Shown here: piece after piece, positions 1 to 8,204 of the stretch
How positions within the stretch are numbered: the first letter of the stretch is position 1
Layout: each line of letters begins with the position of its first letter
Assembly (NCBI GenBank): GCA_023388255.1
Contig: JAEWGO010000002.1
Location: 434,001 to 498,000, forward strand
Direction: 5' to 3'
Source: Pseudomonadota bacterium
Lineage (GTDB): Bacteria > Pseudomonadota > Gammaproteobacteria > Xanthomonadales > Rhodanobacteraceae
DNA: 64,000 bases
Notes under the pieces: model-generated
The model's input: only the letters and a program-made list of their open reading frames with translations
What the model was told of the DNA's origin: nothing
Database searches by the model: none
Position numbers and translations under genes: made by a program

Positions 1-260
1 CCGGCTCCATAGAGCTGCGCCACCGAGGGTGGCACCGCCATCGTCACGCCAATGGCGATGACGACAACGAGCGACCAGATGCCGGAGCCGATCGCAACCG
101 CCCCAAGCGTCGTTGCGTTGTAGTGGCCGGCCAGCATGGCGTCGATCACGCTCATGCCCACCGCCGACAGCTGGCTGATGACCAGCGGCAGCGCGAGCAC
201 GATGGTTTCTTTCAGCTCGTGCAGCAGGCGCGGCGGTTGAGTCGCTAGAATGGTGGTCAT
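1..260 (-). CDS. MATE-family multidrug efflux transporter, N-terminal fragment
   Basis: Only the first 86 residues lie in the window; the gene runs off the left edge. The ATG at 260 begins a cytoplasmic stretch followed by two hydrophobic segments. Features of NorM-like MATE proteins are visible: LALPLVISQL in the first helix, then a GMSVIDAMLAGHY-like motif and an IGSGIW segment. MATE proteins export cationic drugs using a Na+ or H+ gradient in the inner membrane. It is divergent from the DUF3667 gene with an 81-base gap. Family assignment is from visible motifs only; substrate unknown. Confidence 0.85.
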   Translation of the reverse strand, partial: MTTILATQPPRLLHELKETIVLALPLVISQLSAVGMSVIDAMLAGHYNATTLGAVAIGSGIWSLVVVIAIGVTMAVPPSVAQLYGA

Positions 261-341
261 CGGATGGCCTGACCGCGAAGTCTACTTGAGTTCGGACAGT
301 TTCCGCGTGCCTCGCCAACGCGCATCGACGCCCATACGCCC

Positions 342-1502
342 ATGACCGAATCGCCGATCACGACGCCTGAACCCGCCAAGCTTTGCGCAAATTGCGGCGC
401 GCCGATGCATGGCCCGTTCTGCTACGCCTGCGGCCAGCCCGAGAAGGGCATGATCCGTCATCTCGCGAGCGTGATGTCGGATGTCGCCGACACGATCTTC
501 AATGTCGACTCGCGCATCTTCCGCAGCATCCTGCCGCTGTATTTCCGGCCGGGATTCCTCACCAACGAGTATTTTGCCGGACGCCGCACACGCTACGTGA
601 CGCCGTTCCGCCTGTTCTTCTTCCTCTGCGTGATCTCGTTCTTCGCGATCCAGCTCAGCCTCAATGTCGACGACTTCAAGTTCAATCCCGGCAAGGACGA
701 CAATGGCAACAGCATCTCCGGCGCGCAGAACGAAGCCGACTTGCAGGCACGTACCGAAGCCGCCTTGAAAGAGCTTGCCGAGGCAAAGGCCAGCGTGCCG
801 GAAGCCGCGAAGTCGGGGCTCGACAAGGCGATCGCCGCCGTCCACAAGAAGTCGGACAAGCGCCTTGCGTGGCTGAAAGCGCGCGACGAGGCGCAAGCCA
901 AGGGCGAGAAATCGCCACCGGATCCAAACGCCGACGAGGACACGCTCTCGTTCGACGGTACGCCGTGGGACCCGATTGCGCATCCGATCAAGATCGGTTG
1001 GCTGCCCGCTTTCGCGAATACGAAGATCAACGAAATGGCCGGGCGCGCGAAAGAAAACATCAACGCCGCCAAGCGCGATCCGCGCCACCTGATCGCCGGC
1101 GTGTTCTCGGTGCTGCCGCAAACGCTGTTCGTGCTGATGCCGCTGTTCGCCGTGCTGCTGAAGGTCGTCTACATCTTCAAGCGCCGGCTCTACATGGAGC
1201 ACCTGATGGTCGCGCTGCACAGCCATGCGTTCGTCTGCATGTCGTTGCTGCTGCTGGCGATCGTGTACCTGCTGATCGGCTGGGCCACGACCGACGCGAC
1301 CGCGGCGGTGCCTCTGCTGAAGCTCCTGCGCGTCGCGATGTGGACGTGGATTCCGATCTATCTGCTGATCATGCAAAAGCGCGTCTACCGCCAGGGCTGG
1401 ACCATGACCGTGTTCAAGTATGGCCTGATCGGATTCTGCTACCTGTTCATCCTGAGCTTCGGTCTCGCCGGCGCGCTGATCGCCAGCCTCACAATCACCT
1501 GA
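342..1502 (+). CDS. DUF3667 membrane protein with N-terminal zinc ribbon
   Basis: The 386-residue protein begins with a short Cys-rich ribbon (CANCGAP, then CYACGQ, residues about 16-32). It continues into the conserved segment containing NVDSRIFRSI, FRPGFLTNEYF and GRRTRYV that defines DUF3667, followed by a membrane helix (FRLFFFLCVISFF). A charged Ala/Lys/Glu-rich, probably coiled region follows at about residues 120-215, and the C-terminus holds four or five more hydrophobic segments. No biochemical function is known for the family; it is likely an inner-membrane protein with a cytoplasmic zinc-binding head. Its stop is 13 bases from the convergent DUF3106 gene. Confidence 0.85.
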   Translation: MTESPITTPEPAKLCANCGAPMHGPFCYACGQPEKGMIRHLASVMSDVADTIFNVDSRIFRSILPLYFRPGFLTNEYFAGRRTRYVTPFRLFFFLCVISFFAIQLSLNVDDFKFNPGKDDNGNSISGAQNEADLQARTEAALKELAEAKASVPEAAKSGLDKAIAAVHKKSDKRLAWLKARDEAQAKGEKSPPDPNADEDTLSFDGTPWDPIAHPIKIGWLPAFANTKINEMAGRAKENINAAKRDPRHLIAGVFSVLPQTLFVLMPLFAVLLKVVYIFKRRLYMEHLMVALHSHAFVCMSLLLLAIVYLLIGWATTDATAAVPLLKLLRVAMWTWIPIYLLIMQKRVYRQGWTMTVFKYGLIGFCYLFILSFGLAGALIASLTIT

Positions 1503-1515
1503 ACCGACTTGGCCG

Positions 1516-1995
1516 TCAGTGCGCGTGCACCGGCCCCGTCGCCGACGCACGCTGTTCGTAGCGCTGCCGCAAGCTGTCGCGTTGTGAGGCTGGCAACGAC
1601 TGGAATCGGCTCGCAGCGCGCAGCAATTCCCGTTGGCGTTGCGGCGGCAACGCGCGGAACTGGTCATAGCGCGCATTCAATGCCGCGCGCTTCTCGGGCG
1701 ACACGGCGGCGAGGCGTGCGAACGATTGCCTGAGCGCTTCGCGCCGCTGCGATGGCAATGCCGGCCACCGCGCGGCAATGCCGCGAAAGCGCTGCTGCTG
1801 CGCCGGAGACCATTGCGCCCACTGATCCTTAAGCGGCGCCAGCACGTGCTGTTCCGGCGCCGTCAGCTCCGACCATTCGACCGCCGGGACCGTCGCGCCA
1901 TCCGCGGCCGCCTGCTGCGCCCGCAGCGGCGCTGTTGCGGCAAACATGGTGGCCAGCAGCAGCGACAGTGCCGCACCAACGTGACGTCTAGTCAT
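1516..1995 (-). CDS. DUF3106 secreted protein
   Basis: A 159-residue protein starting at ATG 1995 with a clear signal peptide (MTRRHVGAALSLLLATMFA, cleavage near AQQ). The mature part has the repeated W-x-x-L/LPxxQR pattern of DUF3106 (WSELTAPEQHVL, WPALPSQRRE, ALPPQRQREL), predicted all-helical and periplasmic. The open frame extends upstream, but this start fits the signal peptide and overlaps the DUF3619 stop by 8 bases, implying translational coupling. Last gene of a sigma factor/DUF3619/DUF3106 unit that recurs in beta- and gammaproteobacteria. Molecular role unknown. Confidence 0.82.
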   Translation of the reverse strand: MTRRHVGAALSLLLATMFAATAPLRAQQAAADGATVPAVEWSELTAPEQHVLAPLKDQWAQWSPAQQQRFRGIAARWPALPSQRREALRQSFARLAAVSPEKRAALNARYDQFRALPPQRQRELLRAASRFQSLPASQRDSLRQRYEQRASATGPVHAH

Positions 1996-2350
1996 CACGC
2001 TCCTGCTGTTCGGCATCGAGCCAGACATAGAAGTCGAGGTTCTCGTAAAAATCGATGGCGTCCACGCCACCGGGGTCAGCATCGGCGTCCGTACTTTGCA
2101 CGCCCGCATCGGGAACGAGCGCGGCATCATGCCGCTGGCCGATCCCGGTCGCGAGCAGCAGCAGCGCCAGCGCGACGCCGACGAAGCTGCCGCCAAGCGC
2201 CCAGGCGTGATGATGATCAGTGTGCTGCGCGAGTGCGGCATTGCGTGCCTGCGCGAGGTGCAGACGCGTCACCGCATCCATCGAGGCAGCCGATTTGTCG
2301 AGCAGAACGAGTGCGCGCTCGAGCCACGGTTCGGCGGGCTGGCGATTCAT
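1988..2350 (-). CDS. DUF3619-type membrane protein, candidate anti-sigma partner
   Basis: A 120-residue protein with a helical cytoplasmic half (ALVLLDKSAASMDAVTRLHLAQAR), one transmembrane helix (about residues 52-70, FVGVALALLLLATGI) and an acidic C-terminal tail ending in YVWLDAEQQERDD. This resembles DUF3619 proteins encoded beside ECF-like sigma factors. The start at 2350 overlaps the sigma factor stop (TGA 2349-2347) as ATGA, and its own stop overlaps the next gene. By position and topology it could anchor or inhibit the sigma factor; that is inference, and no zinc-binding anti-sigma motif is visible. Confidence 0.7.
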   Translation of the reverse strand: MNRQPAEPWLERALVLLDKSAASMDAVTRLHLAQARNAALAQHTDHHHAWALGGSFVGVALALLLLATGIGQRHDAALVPDAGVQSTDADADPGGVDAIDFYENLDFYVWLDAEQQERDD

Positions 2351-2943
2351 CGGTGCGCCTCCAGTTGCCTGCGCAGGCTGACCAATGCACGAGACAGATG
2401 CGTCTTCACGCTGCCGCTGCTGCAACGCATTGCGGCGGCGGTCGCCGCGACATCCAGTCCTTCCCACAGGCGCAGCAGGAAGGCCTGCCTCTGGCGCAGC
2501 GGCAATGCACGCAGCGCGGACTCGAGTGCGGCGGTCGCCTCGCCATCGGCCAGGCGCACCAGCGGGCCCGGTTCGCCAAAGTCCGGCGCCCCGACCATCG
2601 GATCGTCCTCGTCGCTGGCATTGCCACGCTCGAACCAGCCCAGCCAGCGCGAACGCACGTTGCGGCGGCGGTGCCAGTCGTGGATGCGGCTGTCGAACAC
2701 GCGCCAGAACAGCGACCGCCACTCGGCCGGTGGCCGCGCGGCGTAGTGGCGCACGAACACGAACATCGCGTCCTGCACCAGATCCAGTGCCTCCTCCCGC
2801 TGGCTCGTGGCGAGCTCGGCCATGCGCAATGCGCGGCGCTCCACATCGCGCAGGAAACGCTCGATCGCCTGCAGGTCGTCAACGGCCATCGCGCTCGCGG
2901 CGGACATGTGCTGCGGGGGCATGAGACTGGGTTCGACCAGCAT
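2347..2943 (-). CDS. RNA polymerase sigma factor, ECF-like
   Basis: The 198-residue protein shows a sigma-70 region 2 (ALDLVQDAMFVFVRHYAARP, then WRSLFWRVFDSRIHDWHRRRN) and a region 4 helix-turn-helix (LPLRQRQAFLLRLWEGLDVAATAAAM, then SSGSVKTHLSRALVSLRRQL). It would direct RNA polymerase to a small regulon. Start is uncertain: ATG 2943 is the longest choice, but ATGs 21, 36 and 54 bases downstream are possible; 2943 has an AAGG about ten bases upstream. It heads an overlapping operon with DUF3619 and DUF3106 genes. No target promoter could be assigned. Confidence 0.85.
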   Translation of the reverse strand: MLVEPSLMPPQHMSAASAMAVDDLQAIERFLRDVERRALRMAELATSQREEALDLVQDAMFVFVRHYAARPPAEWRSLFWRVFDSRIHDWHRRRNVRSRWLGWFERGNASDEDDPMVGAPDFGEPGPLVRLADGEATAALESALRALPLRQRQAFLLRLWEGLDVAATAAAMRCSSGSVKTHLSRALVSLRRQLEAHR

Positions 2944-3239
2944 TCGGCAAACGCCTTACGTGAGGCTTTCATCCGTTCTGAACGCACGCGGGTCTGCCCG
3001 GTTGACGCCTCAACCGCATCAGCACTGGAGGAACGACTCAGGCCCTTGCTGTCAAGCGGTTGTGCACAGATTCAAGTGGTCGCCTGCCGAAGCCTGCAGG
3101 GTAGTGTCCGCACCGGTTCGTCGACCAGAAAGGATGGCGCAAGTCATTGAAAAACATGGGACATTACAGATTGGTTAAACATTCGCCAACACAAGCATGG
3201 CGGCCCAACAGAGCGCCCCGCAGGCGTCCTCGGAGCGAG
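2944..3239. other. Intergenic region upstream of priA, no gene seen
   Basis: No convincing gene. A weak DnaA-like 9-mer TTGTGCACA occurs at 3060-3068. An unusually A+T-rich stretch for this genome lies at about 3145-3190, directly before the DnaA-box cluster at 3240-3274. It also holds the sigma factor promoter, which I could not pinpoint. Confidence 0.5.
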
Positions 3240-3274
3240 TCATCCACAGAGTTATCCACAACTGTTGTGGATAA
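3240..3274. promoter_or_regulatory. Cluster of three DnaA boxes
   Basis: Three 9-mers are visible: TCATCCACA (3240-3248), TTATCCACA (3252-3260) and the inverted TGTGGATAA (3266-3274). The last two form a perfect 10-bp inverted repeat with a 3-base centre (3252-3274). TTATCCACA is the strict consensus DnaA box. The cluster sits 139 bases before priA, next to an A+T-rich stretch. It may be a DnaA-binding regulatory or titration site, or part of a replication origin; the sequence alone does not decide. Confidence 0.75.
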
Positions 3275-3412
3275 GCGAAAAACCCCTTCCACGGTGCAGG
3301 GTTAAGCGGCCTTCCTGATGGTTACGTGAGAAACCGTCTGCAAGCCACGCCAGCAAGCCGGCGAGGCTCCGGCTACACTGCGAATCGCGCGGATTTGCGC
3401 ATTCCATCCGCC

Positions 3413-5581
3413 ATGACCTCGATCCTCCGCCTCGCCCTGCCGGTTCCGCTGAACACGCTGTTCGACTACCGCGCCGACGCCGGCGTGGTGGTGCCAGCGG
3501 GCTGCCGAGTGCTGGTTCCATTCGGACGGCGAACGATGGTTGGCGTCGCCATCGAGCAGGTCGCCAGCTCCGACTACGACCCCGCCAAGGTGAAACCGAT
3601 CGAGCGCGTGCTCGATCCGCAACCGTCGCTCAGCGCCGAACTGCTGGCGACCCTGCGCTGGGCCGCGCGCTACTACCAGCATCCGCTCGGCGAAGTGTTG
3701 CAGGCCGCGCTGCCGGTCGCGCTGCGCGCGGCGCGCGAACTGCCGCCGACCGGCATCGACGCATTGCAATTGACACCCACCGGCCAGGTCGCCCGCGACG
3801 ATCCGCGACGACGCCGCGGCACGCGCATCGAAGCCGTGCTCGACGCACTCGTCGCCGGCCCGTTGCCGACCGCCCGCCTCGACGCGCTGGTCGGTTCGGC
3901 CGTGGCGCGACGTGCCGCGCTCGCACGCGGCTGGGTCGACCGCCTGCGTATCGCGGCGAGTCCCGCCGCGGCGGTCGCCGGCCCTGCTCTCAATGACGAG
4001 CAACGCGCTGCCGCCCATGCAGTCATGGCAGCGTCTGGCAGCTTCGCCCCGTTCGTGCTCGACGGCGTGACCGGCAGCGGCAAGACCGAGGTCTATCTCG
4101 AGATCATCCGCAACTGCCTCGCACGCGGCCGCCAGGCGCTGGTGCTGGTGCCGGAGATCGCGCTGACGCCGCAGGCGCTGCGACGCTTCCGCGAACGCCT
4201 TGGCGTCGACATCGCCGCACTGCATTCGGGGCTTGGCGAAGGCGAACGCGCGCGCGCGTGGCTCGCCGCCGCGCGCGGCGAGGCGCCCGTCGTGCTTGGT
4301 ACGCGCTCGGCGATCCTCGTGCCGCTGGCCAATCCAGGCGTCGTCATCGTCGACGAGGAACACGACGGCTCCTACAAGCAACACGAGGGTTTCCGCTACC
4401 ACGCGCGCGATCTCGCCGTGATGCGCGCGAAGGCGCTGGCAGTGCCGATCGTGCTCGGCAGCGCGACACCGTCGCTGGAAAGCCTCGCCAACGTCGAAGC
4501 CGGGCGCTATCAGCGACTGCGTCTGAACCATCGCGCCGGCATGGCACAACCGCCGGCGTTGCATGTCGTCGACCTGCGCCGGCAACGCCTGCAGCACGGC
4601 CTGGCCGCACCAACCCTCGACGCGATCGCCGCCTGCCTCGCGCGCGGCGAACAGGCGTTGGTATTTCGCAACCGTCGCGGCTATGCGCCGGTATTGCTCT
4701 GCCACGATTGCGGCTGGAGCGCGCAATGCCCGGATTGCGAACGCGCGATGACCTGGCATCGCGGTGCGGCGCGATTGCGCTGCCACCATTGCGATCGAGA
4801 ACAAGCGGTTCCGCGCGCCTGCCCGGCCTGCGGCGGGCTCGCGCTGCATCCGGTCGGCGAAGGCACCGAGCGGCTGGAAGAAGCGCTCGCCGCACGTTTT
4901 CCCGATACGCCGATCGTGCGCGTCGACCGCGATACCACGCGCGGGCGACGCATGCGCGACGCATTGTTCGACAGTCTGCCGGATGCCGGCGCGCGTATCC
5001 TCGTCGGCACGCAGATGCTGGCCAAGGGCCACGACCTGCCGCACCTCACGCTCGTCGTCGTGGTCGGTGTCGACGAGGGCCTGTACAGCGTCGACTTCCG
5101 CGCCAGCGAACGACTGGGCCAACTCGTCGTGCAGGTCGCCGGCCGTGCCGGACGCGCCGAACGCGCCGGCACGGTGCTTCTGCAAACCCACGATCCGGCA
5201 CACCCGCTGCTGCAGACCCTGCTCAACGGCGGCTATCGCGCGCTCGCTGCGCAACTGCTGATCGAACGCAGCAACGCCAGCCTGCCGCCGTTCGCGCAAT
5301 TCGCGCTGCTGCGCGCGGACGCGAAGGACAAGAACCACCTCGACGCCTTCCTCATCGCCGCCACGCGCGCAGCGGACGATCCTGCCGTCGTCGCGCACGG
5401 CCCGCTCGCCGCGCCAATGCCGCGCCGCGCCGGCGCGTTCCGGGGGCAGGTACTGATCGAGGCCAGCGAGCGCGCGGCGATGCAGGCATTCTTGCCGACA
5501 TGGCTAGACGCGTTGCGCACGCTGCCCGGCGAGCGCCGCGTGCGTTGGTCGATCGACGTGGATCCGGTGGATTTGTATTGA
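3413..5581 (+). CDS. priA: Primosomal protein N' (replication restart helicase PriA)
   Basis: PriA reloads the replisome at stalled forks as a 3'-to-5' DNA helicase. The 722-residue product is close to the usual length. It has the N-terminal DNA-binding domain (ALPVPLNTLFDYR), Walker A GVTGSGKTEVYLEII (about residues 217-231), the DEEH box in VIVDEEHDGSYKQ, the motif GSATPSLES, and a helicase-embedded zinc domain with eight Cys in CHDC, CPDC, CHHC and CPAC pairs. The frame is open further upstream, but ATG 3413 matches the conserved family start MTSILRLALP. A DnaA-box cluster lies upstream. Confidence 0.97.
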   Translation: MTSILRLALPVPLNTLFDYRADAGVVVPAGCRVLVPFGRRTMVGVAIEQVASSDYDPAKVKPIERVLDPQPSLSAELLATLRWAARYYQHPLGEVLQAALPVALRAARELPPTGIDALQLTPTGQVARDDPRRRRGTRIEAVLDALVAGPLPTARLDALVGSAVARRAALARGWVDRLRIAASPAAAVAGPALNDEQRAAAHAVMAASGSFAPFVLDGVTGSGKTEVYLEIIRNCLARGRQALVLVPEIALTPQALRRFRERLGVDIAALHSGLGEGERARAWLAAARGEAPVVLGTRSAILVPLANPGVVIVDEEHDGSYKQHEGFRYHARDLAVMRAKALAVPIVLGSATPSLESLANVEAGRYQRLRLNHRAGMAQPPALHVVDLRRQRLQHGLAAPTLDAIAACLARGEQALVFRNRRGYAPVLLCHDCGWSAQCPDCERAMTWHRGAARLRCHHCDREQAVPRACPACGGLALHPVGEGTERLEEALAARFPDTPIVRVDRDTTRGRRMRDALFDSLPDAGARILVGTQMLAKGHDLPHLTLVVVVGVDEGLYSVDFRASERLGQLVVQVAGRAGRAERAGTVLLQTHDPAHPLLQTLLNGGYRALAAQLLIERSNASLPPFAQFALLRADAKDKNHLDAFLIAATRAADDPAVVAHGPLAAPMPRRAGAFRGQVLIEASERAAMQAFLPTWLDALRTLPGERRVRWSIDVDPVDLY

Positions 5582-5617
5582 CAGCCGTTCGGTTTCGATG
5601 GCGCCATGTTCCACAAC

Positions 5618-5649
5618 GCCCAGTCGGCGCGCGGCTGCGCCGACTGGGC
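5618..5649. terminator. Bidirectional hairpin between convergent genes
   Basis: A perfect 13-bp inverted repeat, GCCCAGTCGGCGC (5618-5630) and its complement (5637-5649) with a 6-base loop, lies between the stop of priA (5581) and the stop of the FG-GAP gene (5663). There is no T run, so it is a strong structural candidate rather than a canonical intrinsic terminator. Confidence 0.6.
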
Positions 5650-5662
5650 CGCGTCGCAAGGC

Positions 5663-8035
5663 TCAGGGCCGGGCTTCGAAGCCGTTCGCGAAGATCATGT
5701 CGACCACTGCACTGCGATTGAACAGCACCGACACGGTCCCGTTCTCGCGGTTCGCCGTTATCGCGTCCGGCTGACCATCGCCATCGATATCGGCAACCGC
5801 GACCGCGCCCGGCAGCGCGCCGGTGTCGAACCATGCGTAGGTGCTGAAGTGGCCGGCCCCGTCGTTCACGAGTACGGAGACGGTATCGTTTTGCGTGTTG
5901 GCAGTCAGGATGTCGAGCGCCCCGTCACCGTTCACGTCGGCCAAGGTCATGCCCCAGGGCCACGGCATGTAGTCCTGGATGTCCTGCGCCGGGTAGATCG
6001 GGTAGTCGACCGCGCTCGCATACCCGCCGCTGCCGTCGCCGACCAGCACCGAAACGCTCTGCGCGCTCGTGTTCAACGTGACGATGTCGACGACACCGTC
6101 GCCGGTCACGTCCTTCACGCCCACCACCACAGGCCCCATGCCGGTGACGAGGTGCGTCGCAGCGGCAAAGCCCCCTGCACCGTCACCAAGCAGGATCGAG
6201 AGGTCGCCGGAAACGGTGTTCGCCGTGACGATATCGGCGTTGCCGTCACCGTTGATGTCGGCGAGCGCAATGCCGTGCGGATCACGCAAGGTGCCGCTGG
6301 CACCAAGTGGCAGCACCACCGCCGGGGCGAAGCCGCCGGCACCGTCGCCTGCAAAGAACGAGATGCTCTCGTTGGAAATGTTCGTGTTCGCCGTCACGAT
6401 GTCGAGATGGCCATCGCCATTCGCGTCGCCGAGCGCGAGCGCATACGGACTCTCCCAGATGCCGCCGGCGCTGAAGTCGACCGCCGCCTCGAAGCTGCCG
6501 TCGCCACGACCGAGCAGGACCGAAACGCCATCGCCGCCGAGATTCGCGGTGACGATGTCGGGACGGCCGTCACCGTTGACATCGCCGACCGCGACCATCG
6601 TCGGCGAATTGCCGGTTGCGTAGTGGACTGCGGATGCGAATCCGCCAAGGCCATCACCGAGCAGGACGGAAACATCATTGCCCATCGCATTCGCGGTCGC
6701 GACATCCGGATGACCGTCGCCGTTGAAGTCCGCCGTGGCGACCCAGTGCGAGAACTCGCCCGCATCGAAATTGGCAGCGAAGCCGAAGCCGCCGGCACCG
6801 TCGACCGGCAGCACCGAAATGCTCGGCGAAACGGCGTTGCCAACGACGATGTCGCCGATGCCGTCGCCGGTCACGTCGGCAATGACGACCGGGCCCGGTC
6901 CGACCGCGACGGGCCGGTTCACCGCCGCGGCGAACGCGCCGCTGCCATCGCCGGCAAGCACCGACACGGCATTCGCGTTCGGTCGCGTGACGACGATGTC
7001 GATGTTGCCGTCACCGGTGACGTCGGCCAACGCGACGCCGTGCGCACGCCCCTTGCCGGGACCAGCCGGCAGCAACTGGGCCGGCGCGAACGCACCGCTG
7101 CCATTGTTGATGAGCACGGCGACCGTGCCGGGCAGATCCGGCGGCGGAAAGTCCTGGCCGCCGGTGGCCGCGTTCGCGACCACCAGGTCCGGATGGCCAT
7201 CGCCGTTGATGTCGCCTGCCGCCAGCGCGAACGGCCGCGATTCCGCACCGACGGAGATTGCCTGCGGCACCGCGAAATGGCCGCTGCCGTCGCCGATCAG
7301 CACTGAGACGTCGCGGCTGTCGATATTCGTCGTGGCCACGTCGAGGTGGCCGTCCGCGTTGAAGTCCGCGACCACGAGTCTGGATGGCCACGCGCCAGCC
7401 GCCGAATGCACCGCAGCGGCGAAACTGCCGGCACCGTCGCCGACGAGCACCGCGACGCTGCCGCTCTGACCGTTGGCGGTGACGATGTCGAGATGGCCGT
7501 CGCCGGTGATGTCGGCCAGCGCGATCGCTGTCGGCTGGCTGCCACTACCTGCGTCGAAGAACATCGGATCGCCAAAGCCGCCGGCACCATCGCCCGGATA
7601 GACGCGGATTTCGGACGGATCGTATCCGGCTACCGCGAGATCCATGCGGCCGTCGCCGTTCATGTCGCCCAAGGCGACGGCGATGTCGCCGGCGGGCTGG
7701 TCCAGCAGCGGCAGCGAGACCGGTTCCGCGTAGCCGCCACTACCGTCGCTGAGCAACAGCGAGACATCGCCGCTCATCATGTTGCCGGCGACGAGATCGA
7801 CCCTGCCGTCGCCGTTCAGATCGGCCGCGACCAGCGCCGCGGCGAAGCAGCAATTGGGCAGATGCATCGCTGCGGGTGCGAAGTCCGGCTTCGCGGCGGC
7901 ACCGCGCGGCACGTCGGGTTGCGCCGACGCCACCCCGAGCATCGACGACATCAGGATGGCGACGGCCCAGACCGGCACCGGTTTCCGATGCCCGGACTTG
8001 AGCGGGGCGGGAGCGCTCGCGCGATGTGGTTTCAT
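5663..8035 (-). CDS. Secreted FG-GAP/VCBS repeat protein with C-terminal IFANGFE tail
   Basis: The 790-residue protein starts at ATG 8035, chosen because AGGAGT lies 6-7 bases upstream and a signal peptide follows (VPVWAVAILMSSMLGVASAQ). The rest is about fourteen repeats of roughly 50 residues, each with a Ca2+-loop motif like DVNGDGRPDIVTAN and a hairpin like SVLLGDGSGGF; such repeats fold as integrin-like beta-propellers, and fourteen would suit two seven-bladed propellers. It ends MIFANGFEARP, a tail shared with other secreted proteins in this window. Probably extracellular or surface-bound and calcium-stabilised; ligand unknown. Confidence 0.88.
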   Translation of the reverse strand: MKPHRASAPAPLKSGHRKPVPVWAVAILMSSMLGVASAQPDVPRGAAAKPDFAPAAMHLPNCCFAAALVAADLNGDGRVDLVAGNMMSGDVSLLLSDGSGGYAEPVSLPLLDQPAGDIAVALGDMNGDGRMDLAVAGYDPSEIRVYPGDGAGGFGDPMFFDAGSGSQPTAIALADITGDGHLDIVTANGQSGSVAVLVGDGAGSFAAAVHSAAGAWPSRLVVADFNADGHLDVATTNIDSRDVSVLIGDGSGHFAVPQAISVGAESRPFALAAGDINGDGHPDLVVANAATGGQDFPPPDLPGTVAVLINNGSGAFAPAQLLPAGPGKGRAHGVALADVTGDGNIDIVVTRPNANAVSVLAGDGSGAFAAAVNRPVAVGPGPVVIADVTGDGIGDIVVGNAVSPSISVLPVDGAGGFGFAANFDAGEFSHWVATADFNGDGHPDVATANAMGNDVSVLLGDGLGGFASAVHYATGNSPTMVAVGDVNGDGRPDIVTANLGGDGVSVLLGRGDGSFEAAVDFSAGGIWESPYALALGDANGDGHLDIVTANTNISNESISFFAGDGAGGFAPAVVLPLGASGTLRDPHGIALADINGDGNADIVTANTVSGDLSILLGDGAGGFAAATHLVTGMGPVVVGVKDVTGDGVVDIVTLNTSAQSVSVLVGDGSGGYASAVDYPIYPAQDIQDYMPWPWGMTLADVNGDGALDILTANTQNDTVSVLVNDGAGHFSTYAWFDTGALPGAVAVADIDGDGQPDAITANRENGTVSVLFNRSAVVDMIFANGFEARP

Positions 8036-8204
8036 TCGGAACTCCTGTGGACGGACTGCGAGGTCACCGTGTGCTCTGGCCACGGCTTGTGCCCGCAATC
8101 CTGTGCAACGCGCCCCTCGCGGTCACTCCAAAAGCATTCCAAGCGCGTGACAATCGCGGTCGAAACCTGCTGCCATCGCGTTGCACAACGCGAGTCGACG
8201 CGGC

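Noticed and set aside
3240..3274. Calling the DnaA-box cluster the chromosomal origin
   Set aside because: No dnaA, dnaN, rpmH or gidA nearby and only three boxes; kept as a regulatory candidate instead.
3302..5398. A 698-codon open frame antisense to priA
   Set aside because: Antisense frames of this length are common in GC-rich genes. It is Arg/Ala/His-rich with no domain, while the other strand encodes PriA with all motifs.
5663..8035. Periodic DNA repeats resembling a CRISPR array or satellite
   Set aside because: The periodicity is that of degenerate protein repeats (FG-GAP); repeats are not identical at DNA level and the frame is open throughout. The same applies to the RCC1 gene at 45945-48215.
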